A stretch of 64,000 nt of DNA from Chamaelirium japonicum (GCA_947650365.1 OX393550.1:71309478-71373477); one strand, 5' to 3'. Counted from the stretch's first letter, positions 11,691-23,130 are shown. The notes: generated by a model from the letters alone, not told the origin. Numbers and translations: made by a program.

Positions 11691-12560
11691 TTATATTTGC
11701 CTTCCTCCGAACGAGTCTCCAAGAACTGAGGTAGCATTGGCTAAGGCATCTGCCTCTCGATTTTCTGCCCTCGGAACTTGGACGAACTCGGTGCTAGCGA
11801 AACGTTGTTGAAGATGTCGCACCAGAGCCAAGTAATGCTGCATCCTTTGTTCTCTCGCCGTGTACTCTTCATTGATCTGTCTAATGATTAGCTGGGAGTC
11901 ACTGTAGATGATGAGTCGATCCACCCCTAGGGATTCAGCCATTTCGAGTCCGGAGATGAGTGCTTCATATTCGGCTTCGTTGTTGGTGGCGTTGAATCCA
12001 AAAAGAATAGCCTTCTGAAGATGATCCAGTTCGGGGGATACTAAGACTATCCCAATTTTCGAACCGATCGCGCTCGAAGCTCCATCAGTGTAAAGTTTCC
12101 ATTGAGCTGGTGTAGTGGCGGGAGCCTCAAGGTTTGGATTGGTCTTTGCAGCCAGACCAAATGCAGGTTCATCATTGTCTTCAAGGCGCATATCGATGTT
12201 TTCCTCCCAAGTTATGGAGTCTTCGACTGGGAAGTCAGCTAGGAAATCAGCGATTGCCTGCCCCTTGAGTGAAGTGCGAGGTTCGAATTGGATTCCGAGA
12301 GCGCTCATCTCGATCACCCATTTGGTCATACGACCCGCTCGACTCGCCTTGTCGATGATGTATTTGAGTGGGTGTTCTGAGATGACTGTGATCTGGTGGG
12401 AGACAAAGTAAGGTTGGAGACAACGCAATGCGGTGAGCAAGGCCAGTATGACCTTCTCCGTTTTTGAGTAGCGGGTCTCAGCCGGAAGAAGTGTATGGCT
12501 GATGTAGTAGACCGGATGTTCGATGCCTTCTCTCTTGCTGACCAGGACCGCACTGATTGC
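11691..12560 (-). pseudogene. Tat-1 RNase H domain
   Basis: The RT connection region (about 12560-12250, with EHPLKYIIDKASRAGRMTKW) leads into an RNase HI domain. Its acidic residues are in YTDGASS, NNEAEYEAL, YSDSQL and READALAN, the expected D-E-D-D set. The frame is open for 249 codons from 12440 to 11691, which makes it the best preserved part of Tat-1. It would degrade the RNA strand of the RNA/DNA hybrid. A frameshift separates it from the upstream RT. Confidence 0.85.
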
Positions 12561-12626
12561 TTGATCGGTAACGGCAAGATAGATCCAGAGATCTTCTTTT
12601 GGAAGAGGAGCTGTTAGGATAGGAGC

Positions 12627-13594
12627 TCACACCAGATATTTCTTGACGTCTTGGAAGGCTTGCTCGCACGTTGGACTCCAGCCAGAGGTATCCATCTTTC
12701 GTAGTTTGTTGAAGTGTGGCTTGCATTTGTCAGAAGACTTTGAGATGAATCGATTGAGGGCAGTTAATCTTCCAGTAAGATGTTGTACTTCCTTCCGATT
12801 TGCTGGTGATGGTATATCAAGAATAGCTCGAATTTGGTCCGGGTTGGCTTCGATACCCCTCCTGGTCACAAGGTGACCTAGGAACTTGCCCGATTGAACT
12901 CCGAAAGCACATTTGGCTCGATTGAGCTTCATGCGGTACTTTCAGAGTATTTGGAATGTCTCCACAAAATCAGAGAGGTGGCTCTCACGATTGGAACTTT
13001 TGGTGAGGAGTCGTCGATATAAACTTCGACGTTGCACCCGATTTGATCTTCGAACATCTTTGTGACTAGCCGTTGATAGGTAGACCCGGCGTTCTTGAGG
13101 CCGAAAGGCATTACGTTGTAGCAGTAAAGACCTCGGCCAGTCACGAAGCACGTCTTCTCTTGATCGTCCGGATAAAGCGGAATCTGATTGTACCCAGAGT
13201 ATCCGTTCTTGAAAGATAAGAGCTCGTGACCAGCAGTGGGATCGACGAGTCTATCTATTCTTGGCATGGGGAATGGATCTTTGGGACAAGCCTTGTTGAG
13301 GTTGGTGAAGTCGATGCACACTCTGACCTTCCCATTCTTCTTTGGGACAACAACTATATTGGAGATCCAAGTAGGGTACTCTACTTCACAGATGAAGCCC
13401 GCTGCGAGTAGCTTACTGATCTCTTCTTGAACTGCAACTTGTAGTTCTGGTCGAATTGTGCGTGGCTTTTGCTTGATGGGCTTCACTTCTTCTTTGATCG
13501 CGAGTCTGTGACACGCATCATCTGGATTGATCCCAGGTATATCTTCGAAGCACCAGGCGAAGACGTCAATGTTGGATTGAATGAAGGATACCAT
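12627..13594 (-). pseudogene. Tat-1 reverse transcriptase
   Basis: The polymerase runs from 13594 leftwards. Visible motifs are FTNLNKACPKDPFPMPRIDRLVD (given here only as a location, about residues 95-117 of the open stretch), MPFGLKNAGSTYQRL, and the catalytic VYIDD near 13010-13020. A frameshift follows directly after VYIDD, with the next segment in another frame (12942-13010), then a stop near 12933 and the thumb/connection part at 12932-12627 ([15 protein letters not shown]). It would copy element RNA into cDNA. The residue set is Tat-like. Confidence 0.85.
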
Positions 13595-13849
13595 GTCTTG
13601 CGCTTCTGCGTCGCTGAGACCGGTACCGATGAATGTTTCTCATGGGAGATCTCTGCTGTCGATATTGATTGGAATGATTTCTTCAATTGAGGGTGAAGCC
13701 TCCCACTCGATCGGTGGGGGCTCGGACAGCGGGATCTCCTTTGGTTGCTATCTCGAGAAAGGGCCAGCTTCATCTCTGGGTCACTTTGAGGGAGCGATGT
13801 TTATCTTGCGATCTGTTTTCGCAGCAGCTGCTTCGCAGGATCACCCGAC

Positions 13850-14689
13850 TTGTTGATCTCCTCGAATACAGACGATACCTTTTCCCGTTGCAAATTTGAG
13901 GAGTTGATGGTAAGAAGAGGAGATGTCATTGATCTGATGTAGAAATGGTCGACCCAAGATGATTTTGTAGTTGGACGTTCCTTCGACGATCGCAAACCTC
14001 ACCGAGACCCGAGTCTCTCGGCTGAGGTCGAGGGTGAATCACGATTCGCCCATTGTTATACTCTGTTCCCCGTTGAAGCCTGTGATCACCGTTGGGATGA
14101 CTTCGAGACTAGAATACTTATGTCCCAGACGTTTGAAGCAGTCTGAGAACATAATATCGATAGAGCTCCCGGTGTCAATTAGGATGCGGTTGACGGTGCT
14201 GCCGTCGATGATGAGCTTCAGGACCTGGGGGTCTCGATGGGGAGTATGAACTTCTTGAAGATCGGCATCGTTGAAAATGATGGAGAGCCAAGCTAAGCCT
14301 TTGACGGGCTTCTCGATCCAGGTATCTTCCTTGTTCGCCGCAGAGCGAACGTGGAAGATGCATCGAATTTGTTGATCAACTTCCTTCCCGGTCAGCGCTT
14401 GGTTGTGCAATGACCCATGAATGTCAAAGACGTTGGCACTCACGCTGATAGGTGATCGGTCGGAAGAGATTTGATGGACCCAGCAAGCCTCTTTCCCCTT
14501 TGCAGGGGTTCGGCGTTGATCTTGTCCGTCTTTGACGAATTCTTGAAGATAGCCTTCGCGTAGCAGATCGTCGAGGTGGTACCTCAGTTGATAGCATTTG
14601 TCGGTTGGATGACCATGGCTGCGATGGAAATCGCAATAGACTGTTTTGTCTGCGGTGACCTTGGTGTCGGGCTGCAGGGGATTAGGCAT
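13850..14689 (-). pseudogene. Tat-1 gag C-terminus and aspartic protease
   Basis: At the start of the open stretch is a knuckle-like C-H-GH-C pattern (YCDFHRSHGHPTDKCYQL, about 14640-14590), as in Tat gag proteins. The retropepsin active site LIDTGSSIDIMF lies near 14170-14140, followed by VITGFNGE. The protease would cleave the Gag-Pol precursor. The frame closes near 14039 and similarity continues in another frame to about 13850, so it is broken before RT. Confidence 0.78.
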
Positions 14690-14860
14690 CCGAAGGAATT
14701 CCTCGTGCTGAATGCGGTCGAGGATTTGCTCGATTGGTAGATTCCACTCGGTGAAAGTGGTCTTTTTTGAGGGAGATCGGCGTCCATCGTTTCTTGACCG
14801 CTTGGGTGCGGGAGGAACCCCTGCCTCTACGTTGTGAGCTTTGGCAGCATACTTGGGGGC

Positions 14861-15803
14861 TTATCTCTCAGTAGGTCTTCGCTTCGTCTCTCGCCCCTTT
14901 CGGGCGACTTGATCATCTTCAACCTCGATTTCCTTTTGGATCCGATCAAACATCGAACCCAGGGAAGGAGGAGGATTGCGAATGAAGTCGTTGTAGATGT
15001 GGAGATCGAAACGGAAAGCATTCTGGAAGGCTAGCATGATAGCCTCAACGTCCAAATGTCTTCCTGAGAGGGCGGCGTGCTCGTTGCGGAATCTCCTTGT
15101 GAAACTGCGAAGACTCTCGTCAGCACCCATCCTCAGCCGGTAGAGGGAGTCAAGCTTTTTCTCTGGCTTTAAGTTAAGCTGATAGTGCTGCACGAAATGG
15201 TTAGCCAATACTCCGAACTGGGTGATGGATCCGGCCCGGAGGTTATGGTACCAATCAAGGGAAGGCTCGTCGAGGCTCCCTGTGAAGGTGCGGCAGAGTA
15301 CGTTGTTTTCTTCCTTGTGCGGCATCAGAGCTTGCTTGAAGGCGAGTATGTGGAGAGTCGGATCTCCCTTGAGGCAATTGAATTTGGGAAGAGTGAGTCC
15401 TCCATCCCCTAGGAAATGTTAACTGGAACAGGCTCCGATGGAGAGGTCCAGCAGAGGAGTATCCCTCCCTTCGACTATGCCCCTGACCTGGATACAGGTC
15501 AAGAGGCAAGATCGCGAGGTCTTGCTTGGGCCTTTGAGTGTCAGCCGGTTGGAGTTGGTGATGAAGATCCGTTCCGGCTCCACGTTGAAGCGGGATGGAT
15601 GGAGAAACTCTACTATTTGAGGGCGCCCCTTTCATTTGGTATCTTCTTGGTATGTCGGGCTTTGAAGGTGTCCTCCTGACATAGTTGCGACCGGAAGAGG
15701 ATTGGAAGGACTCATCGTCGATGCGATCCCAAACACTCTGCTTCCATGGGGCAGCAGAGGGAGTTGGGTCGCGATGAATCCTCTCAAGGGCAGTAGTGCC
15801 CAC
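14861..15803 (-). pseudogene. Tat-1 gag core
   Basis: The central gag domain is open from 15325 to 14861 and holds LCRTFTGSLDEPSLDWYHNL, LRSFTRRFRNEHAAL and FDRIQKEIEVEDDQ, the retrotransposon gag fold of plant Ty3/gypsy elements. The N-terminal part (KQSVWDRIDDESFQ) is in another frame at 15803-15700, and stops or frameshifts separate the pieces. Gag would form the virus-like particle that houses reverse transcription. Confidence 0.8.
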
Positions 15804-16362
15804 TGATCTCCGTTGCTCAGAGTGGATCGATTGTCACGTCAGATCGACCCTCTCGTTAGTCAAGGGGATAGGAAGAGCAATCCCGGCTTCAGAGGCCGCC
15901 TTTTTGAGAGCATCCCTTTCAGCAGTGAGGGCGACGTTCTGCTTAGCCAATTACAGCAGCTGAAAGTCGACTGCCGAGATTTGATAGGTAGAAGGTGGGT
16001 CTTCAGCAGGAGCAGGGGTTGTATGCCCTATTGATTGATGAGGAGGTGGGGCGATCGATCGATCGATTGATCTTCCGCTCCCTGAGCGAACCCCCATCTC
16101 GGGGACAGCAAGGGGCTATCCAAAGTTGAGCCTTTGACTCATTGAACGAGTCTCAGGACGAGGCTGACGTGTGTTACTTCCCTCTGGATGATCCTGATGC
16201 TAGGTTCTCGCCATTTAGAGGGCGAAGGATGCAATCAAGAGTGCCGACGTCCTAACGGTTGTCTGCTCAACCGAAGGGGCTGGAAGTTTTTGTTATCAAG
16301 ACCGGTTGTCTGCTCAACCGATATGATACTTGTTGTAGAGTGGACTTGGCTTCTCGCTCGGA
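15804..16362 (-). other. Tat-1 leader between primer-binding site and gag core
   Basis: Roughly 560 bp holding the untranslated leader and probably the decayed start of gag. A (GATC)n-like stretch occurs at about 16050-16070. No clean start codon can be chosen because the frame is broken. Confidence 0.5.
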
Positions 16363-16379
16363 TCCCACAGACGGCGCCA
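16363..16379 (-). other. Tat-1 primer-binding site
   Basis: On the minus strand TGGCGCCGTCTGTGGGA follows the 5' LTR after a 3-base spacer (GTT). TGGCGCC is the start seen in primer sites of Tat and Athila elements. The same 17 bases occur next to the 5' LTR of Tat-2 (37297-37313). I do not assign the tRNA. Confidence 0.8.
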
Positions 16380-16382
16380 AAC

Positions 16383-17096
16383 TATGGGGGAAAAATCTTC
16401 GTTCCGATCCGAAGACTTCACCTCACCAGTCAATTGAAGTCAAGTACGAGATTGTTGGTCGATCTGTTGATTGGAAGGTATGTTCGAAGGCTGGTGCCTT
16501 AGTAACTTTGAGTTGGTTCTTTAGATATGCACACAGAGAGAGTGTTAGGCACAAGATGTGATTTCGGAGTTCAGCCGAAGCCTACGTCTCCGTGCTATAG
16601 GGAGCAACCCGAATTCACTATCACTTGGCTTGAAGTAACCTCGACAGGCCGAGTGTTACTGAATGGTAAGTTAGAGAATGTAAAAACTGGAATTCCAGAG
16701 CTCTGGTTTCTGGGATCAGATATCAGATGATGGCACTAATCTTCTCTCTGGATTTGGAACTGGATCCAGTTCCCTTTTACTTCTGAAGGCTCTGCTATTT
16801 ATAGGATTTCTTGAGAGAAAGTCTGGGGGTAAATGGCGGTTTTTACTGTTGTATCTGGGGATTCCACAGGCAGGGCTGGTGGGTCCTGCGAAAAGCCTCT
16901 GTGGGCCCACCAGGTAGGGCCGGTGGGTTTGGTGGTAGTCTTCGTGGGCCCACCAGTCAGGGTAGGTGGGTCCCGCGGTAGTCTTCGTGGGCCCACCAGG
17001 CAGGGCCGGTGGGTCATGCGGTAGTTTTCGTGGGCCCACCAGGCATGGCCGGTGGGTTCCGTGGTAGGTGGACTTCTGCCAAAATTTGCACCCACA
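16383..17096 (-). repeat. Tat-1 5' LTR
   Basis: 714 bp; direct repeat of 4759-5429 with a few substitutions and one extra 43-bp minisatellite copy (four instead of three). A TATAAATA box on the minus strand is at 16796-16803. The inner terminal base pair is mutated (TATGGG instead of TGTGGG on the plus strand at 16383). Confidence 0.88.
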
Positions 17097-17403
17097 ATAC
17101 CTTTGCCAAAACCCGAAACCCGAACTCTAACAATACACTACATCTACAGATCGGTGAGATCATAGAAGGTAAGGGAATCAAGGGATTGTGGGTTTTTATT
17201 TTTCAGTATTTCTAGAGATCGCAGGAATTAAAGGGACAATTACTTCACTTTGATTGCGCAATCCCAATTCATACCCGAACCGAAACTTGAAATTGGAGTT
17301 TTTTATGGGTCAGGTTTGGACCCTCTCATACCCGAATGGGTATGTGTATGGGTAGGGGTAGGGTCCGACTCGAACCTGATCTGTTGCTAGCCCTATCCGC
17401 GTC

Positions 17404-17899
17404 CAATATCACATACCCATTAAGAAAATAATAATACAATAATTAAACAACACAAGTCTCCCACGGTCAAAAACTTTTGCGACACTATTTTTACGCCGGC
17501 AAAAGTAATATACAAGAGGGAGAAAAAAATTAATTTTTAAAAAATAAGATTTGTCGACACTATATTAGTGGCGCTGGCCAAACCAGTCACTTTTACCGGC
17601 ATAAGCTAGTTTGCGCCGAAAAAGGTTTCACTTTTTCTGACGAAAACAAAAAATGTCGGAAATAATTATATTTTTGTCGACGCTATATTATTTGCGCTAG
17701 AAAATGTTTCACATTTGGCGGCACAAACTTTCTAACGTCGGCAAAAGTATCATTTTTCCCGACGACAAATAAAGCGTTGACAATAGTTTTATTTTTAACG
17801 GCGCTAGTAAGATAGCGTCGGCGAAAGTATACCTATTACCGACAAAATTAGTATTGTGCCGGAAAAATGCGCCGGAAAAAATGCAATTTGTTGTAGTGA
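17404..17899 (+). mobile_element. CACTA-like transposon right end
   Basis: The segment ends in TTTGTTGTAGTG at about 17899, the reverse complement of the CACTA start. The preceding 450 bp are filled with short sub-terminal motifs such as GCCGGCAAAAGT, CGTCGGCAAAAGT and GCGCCGGAAAA in both orientations, as in plant En/Spm elements. The matching CACTA left end was not found in the window, so the element is truncated or its left end lies upstream. Confidence 0.45.
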
Positions 17900-18040
17900 G
17901 AATTTGACGGAGAATTTATCCGATGGGTGCTATCGCCAAGACGTCGAGTCTGAGTTTTCACCCAAGGCAACTCAATCGAGGATGGCCTGGAGGTCTACGA
18001 ATATTTAGATTGTGTACCTCGTGAAGGCCGGCCCGAAAGT

Positions 18041-18260
18041 TCAACACGCCACATAGTTTCCCCATGCTGGATCGAGCGATGAGATGTTACGGTGGCGTTC
18101 GACGTTCGTGTTCCTAACACGCCCAAACAGGTCCTTGACTCCTAGCCAGCTATCAAGCCAAAACCTGATGTTGTACCCATCGCCAAAAAGAAGTTTGTTC
18201 CCACACCTAAAGCGTTCCCCCACCTTGAAAATGGATTCTCGCCAGAAAGAAGAGATCTTA
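18041..18260 (-). pseudogene. LINE fragment (3' part of the reverse-transcriptase frame)
   Basis: A 60-codon stretch reads LLFGDGYNIRFWLDSWLG, which matches the G-x-G-x-x-IRFW-x-D-x-WLG motif just before the zinc-binding region in plant L1-type LINE polymerases. It is too short and isolated to be functional, and no poly(A) tail or target duplication can be assigned. Confidence 0.55.
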
Positions 18261-20037
18261 CTCGACCTCCTGCTCCGGTCTTGAAGCGACGAGAATCTTG
18301 TGAAGTATCAACCATTGACTATCCATAAATGGTCGTTCTGCCAAGCCTGCAACCTCCACCACTACTTGCCCAACATGGCGACGTTGAAATCCTATAGACG
18401 GAAACACTCACACCCTTTCTTGATCCTTGGACTTGTAGATCCGGCCCCACTTCATTTGTGGGTAGGACCCTACCAAGCTGTCCGCTCCTTTCCAAAGGAA
18501 TTGACAAAGGATGCAGTCGATACACTTGATCATTAAAAGTCATAAAGTGGGGGATTTTCTCCATCCAATAGACGATTCTGCAATCGAAGAAATTACTATT
18601 GTGCTACCGTAAATTAGCCGCTTGCCTTGGTCATATATTTCAGCATGGATATCTATTCTATACTTATAAAGCTAAGGTCTGCCGCCTTTGGAGCCACATG
18701 GCTTGCCTTGGTCATAAATTATAAAACAAGTTGATTTTTGGTGGGGGTTCTATCTGTTAACAAGGTGATCATTGAGTAAGTTGTTAGTCTAACATCTTTA
18801 ATATTATTTTCTCTCTTTCCCAATCTCCTTAGGAAGCTTGTGAGAAGCTGGTAGAAGGAATCGGTGGTGGCTTGGTTCAAACCAAACTTGGTCGTCCCAC
18901 TTGACCGGAGCTTTGTATCCCACTTGGAGCCTTTGTATTGGTGACTTAATATCTTAGGTATTGCTATTTGTACCCACAAAAGTTCCTAGGCCTCACATAT
19001 TGATACTGGCACCCTACTCAGATTCCTATTTTTAACGATGTGGCCCTCATTTTGATAGGGCACCCCACAAAAGGGTTTGCCGTTGCCCCTACCCTCGCTT
19101 TCCTACGACCCCTGTTGCCCGATCCGACCGTCGACGCATATGTCCTCCTTATCCCAGCTAGCCTCCCTTCTTATTCTTCCTCCTCCTTTTCCATAGATGT
19201 GTCGGTCGCTTCCGACTGACATGGTGTGGAATTGTTTGGTGGCCGACACATCTCTAGGAAGGAGGAAGAAAAGGAAGAAGGGTGGGGAGGAAGAGAGTCT
19301 GACCGACTGCGTTTGAGATGTGGTCGATTGAACTGGATCGACAACTGCAGTGGTGGCAATGGGGTGCATGGAACTAACGGTACCGGTGCTGGTGACATTG
19401 GCCGTTATGCTCTTATCAATTTACCTGCTCATATGCGTTTGCCTCGGAGGTATCTGGGACACATCCGATATTTACTTTTCTTTTATTTTTAGAAAAACTA
19501 CAATAGTGTAATTACAAAGACCTCCTCAGTTTCCTTTTAAAATATTGAACTAATCTCCCCGAAGGTTTTGTTTTATTCGCAGCAACCTCCCCTAGAAAAA
19601 AATAACGGACTATGCCATCAAATAAGTCCCAAAATATATAAGTTACCTTTATTTATTTAATTTTCTAAATATAAAAATTTATTTAAAAACTCTGAAAATA
19701 TAATTAGTCATCCTCTATGTCAAAGTCATATCTTGATTTTCAAATTCATTTTTTTATATATTTTAAATTTATTTATCAGTTTTAGTAGGGGTAAAATGGG
19801 GCTCTTGCACTTATTTGGTGACATAGTTCATTAACTGTTCGTCTAGGGGGGATCTATTAATAAAACCAAACCTTAGGTGTGATCAATACTATATTTAAAA
19901 AACGAGGCGAGGTTATTGTAATTACCCCAAACCTCAGGGTTAGAGTATCTCATTGCAAATTTCCCTTCCTCATTTTGGTTAAGCTGGGGCCTAGTAATTT
20001 GTGGGGGTGCAAATAGCAACATTCTATGTGTTAGCAC
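18261..20037. other. Unidentified non-coding stretch
   Basis: No recognisable protein or terminal repeats. The part to about 19490 is mixed in composition with several unrelated short frames; 19500-19980 is AT-rich. Probably decayed repeats. Confidence 0.45.
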
Positions 20038-20499
20038 TAGGGTTGGCAATGGGTCGTGTCGGGTCGGGTTCGTGTCATGTCCAAAACCCTTAGACCCAGG
20101 CCTGATCCGTTTAACTAATCGTGTCTAGATCCTAAAACCGTACCCTACCCGTTTATAAATAGGTAGACCTGATAAGACCCGTTTACCACACGGGTCTATT
20201 GAGTTGATCCGATCCGACCCAGTCCGACTCGACCCGACCTGACCTGATAGACCCGATGGTACTATGTATCACAGTATCGGATTACGGGTAGACCCGACCC
20301 GACACGACCCGTTGAATTTTAAACGGGTTGTCCCGGGTCTACCGTGTCAAGACCTAAACCCGGACCCGACCCGTTTATTAAACGGGTCTATCGTGTCGAC
20401 CCGTTTACGATCCGAACCCGTTTATCTCTGACCAGACCCGCTAACTTCGTGTCGGGTCGTGTTGGGTCTGCCCTGTCGGGTTCGAAATTGCCAGCCCTA
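20038..20499. mobile_element. hAT-like element remnant
   Basis: Starts TAGGGTTGGCAATGGG and ends AATTGCCAGCCCTA, with dense GGGTCGGGT/CGACCCG motifs inside, so it belongs to the same family as 4223-4661, 27038-27686 and 52774-53213. The flanking octamers GTTAGCAC and CCCTCCTC do not match, so one boundary may have been lost or the target duplication has decayed. Confidence 0.6.
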
Positions 20500-21100
20500 C
20501 CCTCCTCCCGCCAAGTCAAAGCCGGCAAGTTGGAGAAGAAGTCGTCAAACCAAACTGGTCCAAGCGACAAAGTCTCCCCCACATTTACTCCACATGAACA
20601 AACCATATATACCTGTAGAGTCGTTCGTTAGCGGAGAGTAGCCGCAACCCAAAATGTTCCGCAACAGCTTGGCCTACTTGAGCCCGCCGATGCAGCAGCG
20701 ACCCCGGCCGGCCCGCCCTCAGGCTCCGGCGGCGGCGATCCCGGGCCGCCATTCCAATGGTGGTGGCACCAGCAATCTGGTACCCTCTCGGAGGCTTCAT
20801 CCATCCCGGTGGTATGGCCGTGAGACGACGGCTGGTGGTGGGGGGAGGAGCCGGAGGCGCTCCGGGAACAGAGAGGTGCTGAGGAGAGCGTTATCTCCGC
20901 CGTCCAATCACCGGAGCCTGCTGTTATATCGGGTGTGGAACTTCCGGCCCACACCGAGCCGCCTCTCAAACATGTCCATGGCTTAGAGAAATGGGGACCC
21001 TTCTCTCTCAACTCCTCTTGTTCTTTTTTTTTTTTTTTTTTTTTTTCAATCTTCAATTTCGTTTTTTCCCCGGTGATTGTAAGGATATCTCTGATGGCTG
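20500..21100. other. GC-rich stretch with an unrecognised short frame
   Basis: A 110-codon plus-strand frame at 20654-20986, rich in Pro, Arg and Ser, starts 44 bp after a CATATATACC box (about 20603-20612). I do not recognise the protein, the opposite strand is also open, and the composition is GC-biased, so it may be chance or a captured gene scrap. A T run lies at about 21025-21047. Confidence 0.3.
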
Positions 21101-21152
21101 GTGTAAATATTTACCAACTTAATCTTTGTTAACTGTCATACTTTATATTTAA

Positions 21153-22562
21153 CTAGTGCATGCCCGTGCCTGTCGGCACTGCAGCGGGCCGCCTTCTGCG
21201 GCAACACATCTGTCAGCAATGCAGCGGGCCGCCTTCGGTGGCAAAACACCCCCCGAGCATAACCACCCCCACCCCCACCCCCACCGTCGTATTCGACGAC
21301 AACACACTTGACCGCCTTCGGCATGCCCGTGCCGTTTGGCACGAAGCGAGAGTCTTCGGTGCGACAACACACTTCCATGCACGTCCACCTTCGAATCAAA
21401 ATCTTCTGTCCCATTTCTCTGCCCCATCGTTTGCCCCCAAATCACAGTTGTCCTTTGCACCCATACCCGACCCGTGCATCGCACTCAGCCCCAACCGGCA
21501 GGCAAAGAAATGGATGTGATTGTCCCCCCGACATATGCTACAGGTTGTACCTGATCAGTGTCGTACCCCTTTGCCTGCCGGTTGGGCTCAGTGCGATGCG
21601 CCGGTCGGGTCTGGGTGCAACGGACGACTGTGACGTCAGGGGTAGAAAAATGCAGCAGAAGATTTGGATTTGGGGGGTTTTTTTTTTAGGGGGGGGACTA
21701 CGCCGAAGGTGCCCGTTTCTTTTTTTTCTTTCTAAATTCCCAACCATTCAATCTACCCCAATAGAAAAATCTTATTTTAATTATTCTTTACCCAGCCCAA
21801 CCATTTCTTAAGCCTGGTCATAGATGTTCATTTCCAAACCCCATGCAAGTCCATATCTCAAGCCTCATGTGACCCCATCTCACAAAGCCTGCCCTCACTT
21901 TAATCACAGCCGTCTAAGACCTTGAACCAATCATACTCATCGGTGCTCTTTACCTCCATGCATGTATAGCAATTGCACTTCCATGCACGTCCCCATGACG
22001 TACCCGACTCCTTCTCGGACTCTTCTTCTCTTCCCCGGTTATATCTCTCTCTCTACCTCTAAAACTTCATCAGTCATCCGAAAACCTCGCTATCCCCTCC
22101 TAAAAAACCTATGCAAACCTCCCCCTCTCATGCACGTCCGACTCCTTCCTAACCGATCTTCTCTCCTCATCCTTTCCCTTTCGAGCCGTGCGTGAACCCA
22201 TCTCTCGAACTTCAGGCCGTGATTTTCTCTCTCTAACTGAACTCCTCTCTCTTCTTGCCATCATCTCTCTCTCTCTCTACCCATCGCATCACAGCCGTCT
22301 ATGCACCCAGCTCTCACCTACCCGATCTGCTCCCCCTTTCCGATCGTCTCTCTCTCCCTAAAAACCAAGCGCACCCTCTCCGATCTCTCTCTCTCTCTTC
22401 TCTCTCATTTTATTCTCTCTCTAAATCTTGCTCTAATCCTAGCCGCCCAAACCTCCCCATCACCAACCCGATCGTACTCCCCCTCTCCGAGACTCAAGAT
22501 TGGGGGAAGAGAGAGAGAGAGAGATCGGGGGAAGAGAGAGATACGAAGAGAGAGAGAGAGAT

Positions 22563-22607
<45 letters not shown>

Positions 22608-23003
22608 CAGGGGGAGAGAGAGAGAGATGGGAGAAGAGAGGTGGTTTTATGTTTCTCAAATGGGGGGGCGCGGATTTGGGGGCGGGATCGGAGGGGGGGG
22701 GGGGGGGTTGAGGGGGGTGTGAAAAGCGGCTCGAGTGGAGGGGGTGCGATGAGGGAGGTGTGAAAGGGCGGGGGTGTGAAAGAGGGGCTGGCGTGCGTTC
22801 GAAAATGAAGGGGATGTGATCAGCTGTGTTTTTAAAAATTAATTTATTTCTTTTTTTGGAATGGGGGGGTGGGGGCGTTAGTTGGACTCTCTCTCTCTCT
22901 CGGACTAAATGATTTTGTCCAATCAGCATTCCATATTGTCCTAGTCAGCCTTGGTTCCATATTGTCCTAGTCAGCACAAAACGGCCTTAGCATGTTATAT
23001 AGA
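21153..23003 (-). mobile_element. Non-autonomous Helitron-like element, 1851 bp
   Basis: On the minus strand the element begins TCTATATAACATGCTAAGG (at 23003) after a host A, and ends with a hairpin GTGCC-GACA-GGCAC (21179-21166), nine more bases and CTAG (21156-21153) followed by a host T. This is the canonical Helitron layout: 5' TC, 3' hairpin plus CTRR, insertion between A and T, no target duplication. The related sequence at 49613-49640 reads straight through (TTAATTG) without the insert. Inside are CT-rich (22255-22480) and GA-rich (22505-22630) tracts and a G run near 22695. No Rep/helicase is encoded. Confidence 0.78.
22505..22640. repeat. (GA)n tract
   Basis: Imperfect GA microsatellite inside the Helitron-like element. 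It is preceded by a CT-rich tract (22255-22480), so the two could fold back on each other. Confidence 0.8.
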
Positions 23004-23079
23004 TTGTTGCCAGTTGGCACAAACGATATCACAGCCGGACGAAGAAATGTACAATCTGAAATGAGTGTGATTCACTTGC

Positions 23080-23129
<50 letters not shown>
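23080..23129. repeat. (GA)n microsatellite
   Basis: About 25 uninterrupted GA units. Similar tracts follow the motif GAGTGTGATTCACTTG at about 23584-23630 and 23880-23913, so the tract belongs to the repeat family. Confidence 0.9.

Positions 23130-23130
<1 letters not shown>

Larger units (their letters stand above)
4759..17096 (-). mobile_element. Tat-1: full-length Ty3/gypsy retrotransposon of Tat type, inactive
   Basis: A 12,338-bp element bounded by direct LTRs beginning TGTGGG and ending CCCACA, with 5-bp target duplications ATACC at 4754-4758 and 17097-17101. Reading leftwards on the minus strand the order is 5' LTR, primer-binding site, gag, protease, RT, RNase H, integrase, a hairpin-repeat segment, an antisense gene, a 118-bp tandem array, polypurine tract and 3' LTR. 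Integrase after RNase H places it in Ty3/gypsy. The RT sequence around VCIDFTNLNKACPKDPFP, the long 3' region, the tandem repeats and the extra antisense frame are traits of the Tat lineage. All coding parts carry stops or frameshifts. Confidence 0.9.
4162..17395. mobile_element. Old hAT-like element, split by two later insertions
   Basis: The left end TAGGGGTGGCAATGGAGC at 4162 and the reverse complement of the right end at 17395 (TAGGGCTAGCAACAGATC) form imperfect terminal inverted repeats. Both ends are followed by degenerate GGGTCGGGTATGGG-type sub-terminal repeats. The element was then invaded by the hAT-like copy at 4223-4661 and by Tat-1 at 4759-17096, which leaves only a few hundred bases of its own sequence (4162-4222, 4670-4758, 17102-17395). 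The expected 8-bp target duplications are TCCACAAG and TCCGCGTC, only 4 of 8 alike, so that signal is weak. No transposase is present; it was non-autonomous. Confidence 0.55.

Noticed and set aside
17104..17160. CACTACATCTACAG near 17128 as the left end of the CACTA element ending at 17899
   Set aside because: The following bases lack sub-terminal repeats, and the position is within the right part of the older hAT-like element, so it is likely chance.
4154..17403. Clear 8-bp target duplication for the outer hAT-like element
   Set aside because: The octamers TCCACAAG and TCCGCGTC match at only four positions, so the call rests on inverted ends and sub-terminal repeats.
19226..19492. Plus-strand 88-codon frame
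   Set aside because: No motif, overlaps antisense frames of similar length, and lies in unassigned repeat debris.
20654..20986. Possible host gene
   Set aside because: Unrecognised composition-biased product, opposite strand also open, no splice or family support; kept only as a low-confidence note.
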